From JBALVO01 sp036961445 (GTDB taxonomy: Bacteria; Pseudomonadota; Gammaproteobacteria; Pseudomonadales; Halieaceae), in the NCBI GenBank assembly GCA_036961445.1, contig JBALVO010000040.1, positions 1-30,097 of the forward strand: a stretch of DNA of 30,097 bases, given 5' to 3'. A model generated the notes under the pieces. It searched no databases and was not told the origin of the DNA. It saw only the letters and a program-made list of their open reading frames with translations. This document shows, piece after piece, positions 1 through 7,104 of this stretch. A program made the position numbers and the translations under genes. Each line of letters opens with the position of its first letter. Positions within the stretch are counted from its first letter, which is position 1.

Positions 1-14
1 TAGCACCGCCGTAG

Positions 15-338
15 CTATACGGTGAAGCTCTCCCCGCAACCACATTCAGCAGAAACATTGGGGTTGCGGAACTGCAGACCTTCGTTGAGGCCTTCGCGCA
101 CAAAGTCCAGTTCGGTTCCATCGAGATAGACCATACTCTTGGGGTCGATGAATACTCTTACACCGTGTTCTTCAAACACCTCGTCGTCCGCAGACAGCTC
201 ATCCACAAACTCCAGCACATAGGCCATACCGGAACATCCAGAAGTGGTGATGCCCAGGCGAATACCCAAGCCCTTGCCACGGCTAGTCAGCTGCCCCGCT
301 ACATGTTTGGCGGCGGCTTCTGTCAGGGTAACGCTCAT
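15..338 (-). CDS. iscA: IscA, A-type Fe-S cluster carrier/scaffold
   Basis: Small A-type carrier that receives or holds Fe-S clusters made on IscU and passes them to apo-proteins in the cytoplasm. The start chosen is the ATG at 338, giving MSVTLTEAAAKHV and 107 residues, the length of E. coli IscA; the frame stays open upstream but that part overlaps iscU. The three family cysteines are visible, one in TTSGCSGMAY and two in the C-terminal ECGCGESF. The start lies one base beyond the iscU stop, so the two genes are probably translationally coupled. hscB, hscA and fdx would be expected next but lie beyond the window edge. Confidence 0.95.
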   Translation of the reverse strand: MSVTLTEAAAKHVAGQLTSRGKGLGIRLGITTSGCSGMAYVLEFVDELSADDEVFEEHGVRVFIDPKSMVYLDGTELDFVREGLNEGLQFRNPNVSAECGCGESFTV

Positions 339-339
339 A

Positions 340-726
340 TTAGCCCTGGCTCCGTTTTTCGCGCAGGTCCTTAACCGCCGCCTTAATTGCATCCTCAGCA
401 AGTACCGAGCAGTGAATTTTCACTGGAGGTAATGCCAACTCTTCGGCGATTTCTGTGTTGCGAATCTGCTCCGCCTCGTCCAGGTTCTTACCCTTGACCC
501 ACTCGGTCAATAACGAACTCGAAGCAATCGCTGAACCGCAGCCGTAGGTCTTAAACTTGGCATCTTCGATGATGCCCTCGGCATTGACCTTTATCTGCAG
601 GCGCATTACATCGCCGCAAGCAGGTGCACCTACCATGCCAGTACCGACGCTGTCGTCGCCAGCATCGAGTTTGCCCACATTGCGGGGGTTTTCGTAATGA
701 TCCAGTACCTTGTCGCTATAAGCCAT
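340..726 (-). CDS. iscU: IscU, Fe-S cluster assembly scaffold
   Basis: Scaffold on which IscS-derived sulfur and iron are assembled into a [2Fe-2S] cluster. It is 128 residues long, as in E. coli. The three cluster-ligand cysteines are in PACGDVM, YGCGSAIA and KIHCSVLAEDA. The LPPVK segment recognised by the chaperone HscA is present just before the third cysteine, so an HscA/HscB pair is expected downstream of iscA. It lies 21 bp after iscS and directly before iscA, within one isc operon. Confidence 0.97.
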   Translation of the reverse strand: MAYSDKVLDHYENPRNVGKLDAGDDSVGTGMVGAPACGDVMRLQIKVNAEGIIEDAKFKTYGCGSAIASSSLLTEWVKGKNLDEAEQIRNTEIAEELALPPVKIHCSVLAEDAIKAAVKDLREKRSQG

Positions 727-747
727 TTTACCTTCCTCCGCCGTAGT

Positions 748-1962
748 TTAGTGCGCTGCCCATTCAATGCTATTGAGGTCAACGCCATCCTGGTACATAT
801 CCCACAAAGGGGATAGCTCTCGTAATTTGTCTACCGCTGTACGCAGCTGCACCAGTGCTGCATCCACGTCTTCTTCCGTGGTAAAGCGTCCGAAGCTGAA
901 GCGCAGGGAACTGTGGGCCAATTCGTCATTAAGACCCAGTGCCCGCAGCACATAAGACGGCTCCAGGCTGGCCGAGGTGCAGGCCGAACCGCTGGATACC
1001 GCCAGGTCTTTCAACGACATAATCAGCGATTCACCTTCTACAAAGGCAATGCTTACATTGATCGCACCGGGCAAACGCTGATCCCTATCGCCGTTAATAT
1101 GTACTTCTTCGATGTCCTTGATACCGTCCCAAAATCGCTGACGCAGGGCATTGAGGCGCACCGCTTCTTCGGCCATACCCTCTTTGCCAATGTGAGCGGC
1201 CTCACCCATGCCAACGATCTGGTGAGTTGCCAGGGTACCCGAACGCATACCACGCTCATGTCCACCACCATGCATCTGGGCCTCCAGTCGTACTCGGGGC
1301 TTGCGCCGCACATACAACGCACCAATACCTTTCGGGCCGTACATTTTGTGGCCCGACATGGACAGCAGATCTACCTTCATCTGCTCCATATCAATTGCAA
1401 TTTTGCCGGCACTCTGGGCGGCGTCCACATGGAACAAAACGCCGGCGTTGCGCGTCACTTCACCTATTCCCGCAATATCGTTTACCGTACCAATCTCATT
1501 ATTGGCATGCATGATACTCACCAAGATAGTGTCATCGCGCAGGGCAGCGGCAACCGCTTCAGGGCTTATCAGGCCAGCGCTGGAGGGATCCAGGTAGGTA
1601 ACTTCAAACCCTTCACGCTCCAACTGGCGGCAGGTATCGAGCACCGCCTTGTGTTCAATTTTGGAGGTGACAATGTGCTTGCCTTTTTTGTGATAAAAGT
1701 GCGCCACGCCCTTGATAGCCAGATTGTCTGACTCGGTAGCGCCAGAGGTCCACACAATCTCCCGGGGGTCGGCATGGATCAAGTCGGCCAGCTGGCGCCG
1801 AGCATTCTCTACCGCCTCTTCCGCTTTCCAGCCATAGACATGGGAGCGAGAGGCGGGGTTGCCAAAATTCCCTTCCATAGACAGGCAATGCACCATCTTC
1901 TCGACCACCCGAGGGTCACAAGGGGTCGTTGCCAGATAGTCAAAATAAATCGGTTTTTGCAT
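748..1962 (-). CDS. iscS: IscS, cysteine desulfurase
   Basis: PLP enzyme that converts cysteine to alanine and hands the persulfide sulfur to IscU and other acceptors. It is 404 residues, matching E. coli IscS. The PLP lysine sits in SGHKMYGPKGIGALYVR, and the catalytic loop cysteine in SSGSACTSASLEPSYVLRALG. The N-terminus MQKPIYFDYLATTPCDPRV fits the family (YLDYSATTPVDPRV type). It is the second gene of the isc operon, 29 bp after iscR and followed by iscU. Confidence 0.97.
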   Translation of the reverse strand: MQKPIYFDYLATTPCDPRVVEKMVHCLSMEGNFGNPASRSHVYGWKAEEAVENARRQLADLIHADPREIVWTSGATESDNLAIKGVAHFYHKKGKHIVTSKIEHKAVLDTCRQLEREGFEVTYLDPSSAGLISPEAVAAALRDDTILVSIMHANNEIGTVNDIAGIGEVTRNAGVLFHVDAAQSAGKIAIDMEQMKVDLLSMSGHKMYGPKGIGALYVRRKPRVRLEAQMHGGGHERGMRSGTLATHQIVGMGEAAHIGKEGMAEEAVRLNALRQRFWDGIKDIEEVHINGDRDQRLPGAINVSIAFVEGESLIMSLKDLAVSSGSACTSASLEPSYVLRALGLNDELAHSSLRFSFGRFTTEEDVDAALVQLRTAVDKLRELSPLWDMYQDGVDLNSIEWAAH

Positions 1963-1991
1963 TCAGTTATTGCTCCGTGAATCCATGTGGG

Positions 1992-2468
1992 TCATCCGAC
2001 CTCAGTCAGCGCCAGCACTGAGCTCTGCAAACTGCGCCCATCCTGTCGCGCGGATATATGCTGAACTTCCCGCCTGTCTACCAGGTTGGCCAGGCTAATA
2101 TTACTTAGAAATCCGTGAATTTGATTACTCAGGTCACACCACAGATGATGTGTCAGGCATACCTCGCCTTGCTGGCAATCGCTGGAACCGCCACAGCCAG
2201 TGGCATCGACGGCCTCGTTTACCGCGTCAATGATTTGTGCGACGAAAATATCGTGACCTCCGCGGCTCAAGCGGTAACCGCCACCGGGACCTCGTACGCT
2301 ATTGACCAGATCATTACGACGCAACTTGGCAAACAGCTGCTCGAGGTAGGACAGGGAAATATCCTGCCGTCCTGAAATATCCGCCAAGCTCACCGGACCG
2401 CCCTCGCCGTGCAATGCAAGATCCAGCATCGCGGTCACTGCATACCTGCCTTTGGTGGTAAGACGCAT
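1992..2468 (-). CDS. iscR: IscR, [2Fe-2S] Rrf2-family repressor of the isc operon
   Basis: Rrf2-family winged-helix regulator that senses Fe-S status. The start chosen is the ATG at 2468 (MRLTTKGRYAVTAMLDLALHG), giving 158 residues; GAGGGCAG just upstream acts as ribosome binding site. The cluster ligands are intact, with three cysteines spaced C-x5-C-x5-C, followed by LTH, in the segment CGGSSDCQQGEVCLTH, so holo-IscR is expected. It is first in iscRSUA. Its promoter carries two IscR-type operators, indicating feedback repression. A longer in-frame start at 2504 would place the coding region on top of the operator and is unlikely. Confidence 0.95.
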   Translation of the reverse strand: MRLTTKGRYAVTAMLDLALHGEGGPVSLADISGRQDISLSYLEQLFAKLRRNDLVNSVRGPGGGYRLSRGGHDIFVAQIIDAVNEAVDATGCGGSSDCQQGEVCLTHHLWCDLSNQIHGFLSNISLANLVDRREVQHISARQDGRSLQSSVLALTEVG

Positions 2469-2495
2469 AATTCTGCCCTCGTGATACAAGCGACA

Positions 2496-2524
2496 AGTAT
2501 GCAATACCCTAGTAAATTGGTCAA
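2496..2524 (-). promoter_or_regulatory. iscR sigma-70 promoter
   Basis: On the minus strand a -35 TTGACC (2519-2524) is followed by a 17-bp spacer and the -10 CATACT (2496-2501). This puts the transcript start near 2489, about 20 bases before the iscR ATG. The -35 box lies inside the proximal IscR-type site. The call rests on motif match only. Confidence 0.65.
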
Positions 2525-2528
2525 CTAT
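2504..2528 (-). promoter_or_regulatory. IscR type-1 operator, proximal
   Basis: This 25-bp site matches the E. coli type-1 IscR consensus (ATASYYGACTRWWWYAGTCRRSTAT halves) at about 22 of 25 positions. On the minus strand it begins ATAGTTGACC and ends CTAGGGTAT. It covers the -35 box, so bound holo-IscR would block RNA polymerase. Confidence 0.75.
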
Positions 2529-2553
2529 AAAACCTAGTAAATCAATCAGGTAT
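2529..2553 (-). promoter_or_regulatory. IscR type-1 operator, distal
   Basis: A second 25-bp match (about 20 of 25) abuts the proximal site with no spacer. On the minus strand it begins ATACCTGATTG and ends CTAGGTTTT. The shared half-site TTTACTAGG occurs in both sites 25 bp apart, so the two dimers would bind in the same helical register offset. Confidence 0.6.
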
Positions 2554-2562
2554 TACCAGGGT

Positions 2563-3312
2563 CTAACCGTCGTTTCGGCGGCCGCGTTTTACCCATTTTT
2601 GCGTCTCAGTCATAATCCCGCGCAGGATATTCAACTCCATTTCGTCCAGACGCACGCGGGCATACAAGCGGCGCAGGCGCGCCATCAGCTGACGCGGCGC
2701 AGCAGGATCCAGGAACTCAATATCGACGAGGGTTTGCTCCATGTGTGTGTAGAAGCGCTCCATATTGTCCCGAGTAGAGAATGGCGTGTCCCACTGCTCG
2801 TCATCAGTGAGCGGTAATTCCGGCTGGGATAACAGCATACGCAACTCATAACAAACAATTTGCACGGCCATGGCAAGATTCAGCGAGCTGTAGGCATCGG
2901 AGGTGGGAATATTGAGGTGCAAGTTGCAGACCTTTAGTTCCTCGTTGGTCAGCCCCCGGTCCTCGCGCCCAAATAGCACCGCAACCTGCTCCGTGGAGGA
3001 CGCCACGCCCATGCGCTCGGCACATTGGCGCGGATCCAGCAGCGGCCACGGAATGCGCCTGTTCCTGGCACTGGTGCCAACGACAAACTGGCAATCGCCA
3101 ATGGCCTCCTCGAGTGTGTTGGTGACAACGGCGTTTTGCAGAATATCGCCCGCAGAAGCGGCGCGCCAATCGGCCTGCTCGTCAGGGTACTGCCGGGGAG
3201 CGACCAGGTAGAGACGCGACAGACCCATATTCTTGATGGCGCGCGCCACCCCCCCAATGTTGCCAGGGTGACTGGTGTTAACCAGAACGATGCGTATATT
3301 GTTCAAGTCCAT
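2563..3312 (-). CDS. trmJ: TrmJ, tRNA (Cm32/Um32) 2'-O-methyltransferase
   Basis: SPOUT-family enzyme that 2'-O-methylates position 32 of certain tRNAs using S-adenosylmethionine. It is 249 residues, close to E. coli TrmJ. The family N-terminus is clear (IRIVLVNTSHPGNIGGVARA, then KNMGLSRLYLV). The knotted SAM-binding half shows VAVLFGREDRGLTNEEL and NIPTSDAYSSLNLAMAVQIV. The C-terminal part, LRRLYARVRLDEMELNILRGI, also fits TrmJ. It sits between suhB and iscR, its usual neighbours; cysE, often found between trmJ and iscR, is not here. Confidence 0.93.
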   Translation of the reverse strand: MDLNNIRIVLVNTSHPGNIGGVARAIKNMGLSRLYLVAPRQYPDEQADWRAASAGDILQNAVVTNTLEEAIGDCQFVVGTSARNRRIPWPLLDPRQCAERMGVASSTEQVAVLFGREDRGLTNEELKVCNLHLNIPTSDAYSSLNLAMAVQIVCYELRMLLSQPELPLTDDEQWDTPFSTRDNMERFYTHMEQTLVDIEFLDPAAPRQLMARLRRLYARVRLDEMELNILRGIMTETQKWVKRGRRNDG

Positions 3313-3351
3313 GAGCGGGCTGCTATCAACTGGCGCGAGGTATTAAAGCGA

Positions 3352-4146
3352 TCAGGCGAGCAGGGGCTTGGTAGCCTGCAATACGGCTTTAAAACACTTG
3401 GGGTTACCACACACTATATTGCCCGATTGCAGATAATTATCTGAGGCATCGATGTCCGAAACCAACCCTCCGGCCTCGCGTACCAGCAGGACACCAGCGG
3501 CGATATCCCACTGCGACAGACCGATTTCCCAAAAAGCGTCCAGACGACCCGCCGCCACATAAGCCAGATCAAGGGACGCTGCGCCAGCGCGGCGGATTCC
3601 GGCACACTGCCCCGCCAACACTTCTAGCGTCTTGCTGTAAGACTCCAGCTTGTCATCGCAGTGATTCTTGAATGGGATGCCCGTGCCCAGCAGGGCGCCC
3701 TCCAGGTTTTGCAGCTTACTGACTCGAATACGGCGACCATTGAGCTGTGCGCCCCGCCCGCGTGAAGCGGTAAATTCCTCCTGGCGCACCGGATCGAGCA
3801 CCACAGCATGCTCCGGCTTACCCTTGTGCAGGCAGGCAATAGACACAGCGTAGTGAGGAATACCGCGAATAAAGTTGGTGGTGCCATCCAGCGGATCTAT
3901 CACCCACCGATATTCCGCATCTTCGCTGCCTGTCAGGCCGCTCTCTTCACCCAGAAAGGCGTGATCGGGAAAGGCCTTGCGCAGGTGGTAGATAATTTCC
4001 TGCTCGGCGTTGATATCCACTTCGGTAACGAAATTGTTGACCCCTTTCGCCTTCACCTCAAAGCGGTCGAGATCATCAGAGGCGCGCACTATGTTTTCGC
4101 CGGCCTTGCGGGCGGCGCGCAGCGCAATATTGATCATCGGTTCCAT
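3352..4146 (-). CDS. suhB: SuhB, inositol-1-monophosphatase / transcription cofactor
   Basis: Mg-dependent phosphatase of the IMPase family; in E. coli SuhB also takes part in ribosomal RNA antitermination complexes. The N-terminus MEPMINIALRAARKAGENI is nearly the SuhB signature. The metal-binding motifs are present: GEESG, WVIDPLDGTTNFIRGIPHY, and the C-terminal WDIAAGVLLVREAGG. The length of 264 residues is normal. It lies between secF and trmJ, as in Pseudomonas. No promoter of its own was recognised, so read-through from secDF is possible. Confidence 0.95.
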   Translation of the reverse strand: MEPMINIALRAARKAGENIVRASDDLDRFEVKAKGVNNFVTEVDINAEQEIIYHLRKAFPDHAFLGEESGLTGSEDAEYRWVIDPLDGTTNFIRGIPHYAVSIACLHKGKPEHAVVLDPVRQEEFTASRGRGAQLNGRRIRVSKLQNLEGALLGTGIPFKNHCDDKLESYSKTLEVLAGQCAGIRRAGAASLDLAYVAAGRLDAFWEIGLSQWDIAAGVLLVREAGGLVSDIDASDNYLQSGNIVCGNPKCFKAVLQATKPLLA

Positions 4147-4200
4147 GCAAATTTCCTGGGTGGTGGTCGGCTAGGGCGCGCGATTATAGCAGCACTGCGC

Positions 4201-5115
4201 TCAAGGCGTCAGGTCTTCCTGGTCCGACCCTTCACGCACCGGAATCATCAGGTCTTCTTTACTCACACCCATCAACAGCAGGGTATTGGCTGCCACATAG
4301 ATGGAGGAGTAGGTACCTACCGCCACACCCACGATCAGGGCGATAGCAAAACCGTTAATCATTTCTCCGCCAAACAACGCCAGGGACATTAACACCAGCA
4401 GGGTGGTCAAAGAGGTCACCAGGGTTCGCCCCAGGGTCTCGGTCAACGAGATGTTGACCACCTCAGTTGAGTCACTCTTACGGATTTTGCGGAAGTTTTC
4501 ACGAATACGGTCGGATACTACAATGGTGTCGTTCAGCGAGTAGCCGATTACCGCCAGCAACGCGGCCAGTACTGTCAGGTCAAATTCCATCCCGGTGATG
4601 GAAAAGAACCCCAGGGTTACGATGACATCGTGCACCAGAGCCACTACGGCACCCACGGCAAACTTGAACTGGAAGCGAAAAGCGATATATAGCATTACCA
4701 GGCCCAGGGCCAATAACATGGCCAGGCCACCCTGCTCGCGCAATTCGTCACCCACCTGGGGGCCCACGAACTCCATACGGCGCAATTCCACCGATCCGGC
4801 AAATACCCCCTGCAACTTACCCAGTAACTCGGCGCCCTGGCTGTCGGAATAACCTTTGGGCAAGCGGATCATGACATCCCTATCGGTACCGAAGCTGACC
4901 ACGATAGCCCCGCTATAGCCCTGGGTATTAAGCGTGTCGCGAATGGCATTGAGGTCGACGGTCTCGCTGTAATGGACTTCCACCAGAGTGCCACCGGTAA
5001 AATCCAGTCCCCAATTGAGCTGCTTGGTCGCCAGAGAGCCAATAGAGAGCAACAACAGTGTCAATGAGAACAGCATCGCTATTTTTCGCTGCCCCATAAA
5101 ATTAATGGTTTTCAT
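4201..5115 (-). CDS. secF: SecF, Sec translocon accessory subunit
   Basis: Inner-membrane partner of SecD; the SecDF complex uses the proton gradient to help pull proteins through SecYEG. It is 304 residues. TM1 is near residues 13-30 (IAMLFSLTLLLLSIGSLA). A periplasmic segment follows (WGLDFTGGTLVEVHY), then a C-terminal bundle of about five helices with LAALLAVIGYSLNDTIVVSDRIREN, the conserved RND-like motif. Its ATG overlaps the secD stop by 4 bp, showing coupling. The 54 bp between secF and suhB carry no obvious terminator. Confidence 0.96.
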   Translation of the reverse strand: MKTINFMGQRKIAMLFSLTLLLLSIGSLATKQLNWGLDFTGGTLVEVHYSETVDLNAIRDTLNTQGYSGAIVVSFGTDRDVMIRLPKGYSDSQGAELLGKLQGVFAGSVELRRMEFVGPQVGDELREQGGLAMLLALGLVMLYIAFRFQFKFAVGAVVALVHDVIVTLGFFSITGMEFDLTVLAALLAVIGYSLNDTIVVSDRIRENFRKIRKSDSTEVVNISLTETLGRTLVTSLTTLLVLMSLALFGGEMINGFAIALIVGVAVGTYSSIYVAANTLLLMGVSKEDLMIPVREGSDQEDLTP

Positions 5116-6992
5116 GACTGACGCCCCCCAATGGATAATTTCTGCACGCGACGCCCGCCATAAAAAATATTGATCAGGGCACGCGTACCCATAATCGCCG
5201 TGAACATGGAGGTCACAATGCCCACCGATAACGTGACTGCAAACCCTTTAATCGGCCCTGTGCCAACTGCATAAAGAATAACGGCAACAATCAATGTGGT
5301 GAGGTTGGCATCAAAAATAGTGGCTACCGCGCGCTCAAAACCCGAGTGAATAGCCATTTGCGGCGATAGCCCATTAACTACCTCCTCGCGTATTCGCGAG
5401 AAAATCAACACGTTGGCATCCACCGCCATACCTACCGTCAATACAATACCGGCGATTCCGGGCAAGGTCAGGGTGGCACCGATCAGCGACATCACAGACA
5501 CCAGCAAGATCAGGTTACAGGACAGCGCAATCACAGCCGCGACCCCAAACACCCGGTAATACAGAACCATAAACAATACGACCAGGGCGAGTCCATACTG
5601 CACAGACTTGACCCCCATACGAATATTTTCAGCCCCCAGAGACGGGCCCACCGTGCGCTCTTCCACGAAAGAAATGGGTGCAGCCAACGCGCCGGCGCGC
5701 AGCATAAGGGCCAATTCGGAAGATTCCAGCGGGCTATCGAGCCCCGTAATCTGGAACTGCGCACCCAGGGCCGACTGTATAACGGGTGCGGTGAGTAGTT
5801 TGCGCTCATCGTAGGGGATCTTAACGATCACCTCCGAGCCATCTTCCTGGGTTTCATAGCGAGTGCGATATTTGCGTTCAATAAACAACACGCCCATGCG
5901 GCGTTTAATATTGTTACGGGTGGCGCGAGACATCAAGGAACCGCCCTCATTATCCAGGCTAATCTGGACATTGGGCCGGCCATTCTGGTCAAAACTGGCC
6001 TGGGCGTTGGACACCCGCTCACCGGTGATGATGACATCGCGTTCCAGCCACTCGGTAGTACCTGCTCTATCGGCACTGCGGTATTCAAAACGCTGCTTCT
6101 CCGATGGCGCGGCATCCAGGTTAGCCACCAGGCGGAACTCCAGATTAGCCACCTTACCCAGGATACGCTTGGCTTCCGCCGTATCCTGAATACCCGGTAA
6201 TTCCACTACGATGCGATTCTGGCCCTGACGCTGCACCAGTGGCTCAGACACGCCCAGCTCATTGACCCGGTTACGCAGGGTTGTGAGGTTCTGAGTCACC
6301 GAATAATCCGCAATTTCCTTGCGTGTCGCCTCAGACATGGTCGCCAACAGGTTCCAGCTGTCGCCATCATCAACCCTGTCCAACACCAGTTCCGGGCTGG
6401 TGTCGGCAATCAATGCACGCGCCTGCTCGCGCATCTCTTCAGTTTTGAAACGACTTTCGATTTTGCCCTGCTCATTGAGAGTGACAAAGCCGCGAATACG
6501 CTGCTCCCGCAGGATACGTTTAGTCGAGTTAACGTAGTATTCCATGCGCCGTTCAATCGCTGCATCGACATCCACTTCCAGCTTGAAATGTACGCCGCCA
6601 CTAAGATCCAGGCCCAGTTTCATGGGCTGGGCGCCATAGTTGCTAAGCCAGTCTGGCGTGGTGGGTGCCAAATTAAGGGCAACGATAAAGCCATCGCCCA
6701 GCGCACGGGAGACCCGGGCCTGGCCGACCAGCTGTTTGTCAGCATCGCGCAGCCGCACCAGTGCATTGCGGCCCTGGTCATCAATTTCCTCACCAAAATG
6801 GCCAATACCGGCCTCTTCCAATGCCTTTAAAGCCCTGTTCAAGGTTTTGTCATCGATTACCTGTGAGCTATTTTCTCCGGTAATCTGCAGGGCGGGGTCT
6901 GGCGCGTATAGATTGGGCGCGGCGTAAAACAGGCCCAAGAGCACTGCAAACAGTACAATCAGGTATTTCCACAATGGGTACTTATTAAGCAT
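5112..6992 (-). CDS. secD: SecD, Sec translocon accessory subunit
   Basis: RND-like inner-membrane protein that works with SecF in protein export. It is 626 residues (E. coli 615). TM1 is near residues 9-26. The large periplasmic region starts with MKLGLDLSGGVHFKLEVD and contains the P1 domain, with NRIVVELPGIQDTAEAKRILG. The C-terminal membrane bundle (about residues 455-610) has GMAVDANVLIFSRIREE. It is first in secD-secF, with its own predicted promoter. yajC, usually just upstream in this family of operons, is absent; purL is there instead. Confidence 0.96.
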   Translation of the reverse strand: MLNKYPLWKYLIVLFAVLLGLFYAAPNLYAPDPALQITGENSSQVIDDKTLNRALKALEEAGIGHFGEEIDDQGRNALVRLRDADKQLVGQARVSRALGDGFIVALNLAPTTPDWLSNYGAQPMKLGLDLSGGVHFKLEVDVDAAIERRMEYYVNSTKRILREQRIRGFVTLNEQGKIESRFKTEEMREQARALIADTSPELVLDRVDDGDSWNLLATMSEATRKEIADYSVTQNLTTLRNRVNELGVSEPLVQRQGQNRIVVELPGIQDTAEAKRILGKVANLEFRLVANLDAAPSEKQRFEYRSADRAGTTEWLERDVIITGERVSNAQASFDQNGRPNVQISLDNEGGSLMSRATRNNIKRRMGVLFIERKYRTRYETQEDGSEVIVKIPYDERKLLTAPVIQSALGAQFQITGLDSPLESSELALMLRAGALAAPISFVEERTVGPSLGAENIRMGVKSVQYGLALVVLFMVLYYRVFGVAAVIALSCNLILLVSVMSLIGATLTLPGIAGIVLTVGMAVDANVLIFSRIREEVVNGLSPQMAIHSGFERAVATIFDANLTTLIVAVILYAVGTGPIKGFAVTLSVGIVTSMFTAIMGTRALINIFYGGRRVQKLSIGGRQS

Positions 6993-7056
6993 AGTGTTGC
7001 TCTAACAGGAAAACGGGAATCGGGAGCGCAAACTGCCCCCGTTCGAAAAGTGCGAC

Positions 7057-7084
7057 ATTATAAATTAACGGCTGGCGGTCACAA
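7057..7084 (-). promoter_or_regulatory. secD promoter
   Basis: The minus strand carries a perfect -10 TATAAT (7057-7062) and a -35 TTGTGA (7079-7084) with a 16-bp spacer. It lies in the 112 bp between purL and secD and implies a leader of about 55-60 bases. It supports secDF being a transcription unit independent of purL. Confidence 0.6.
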
Positions 7085-7104
7085 GCCTAGTTGTAACAAT
7101 CAGT

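Noticed and set aside
913..1731. 272-codon open frame antisense to iscS
   Set aside because: It lies wholly inside a clear iscS gene on the other strand, has no recognisable protein features, and reflects the codon bias of iscS.
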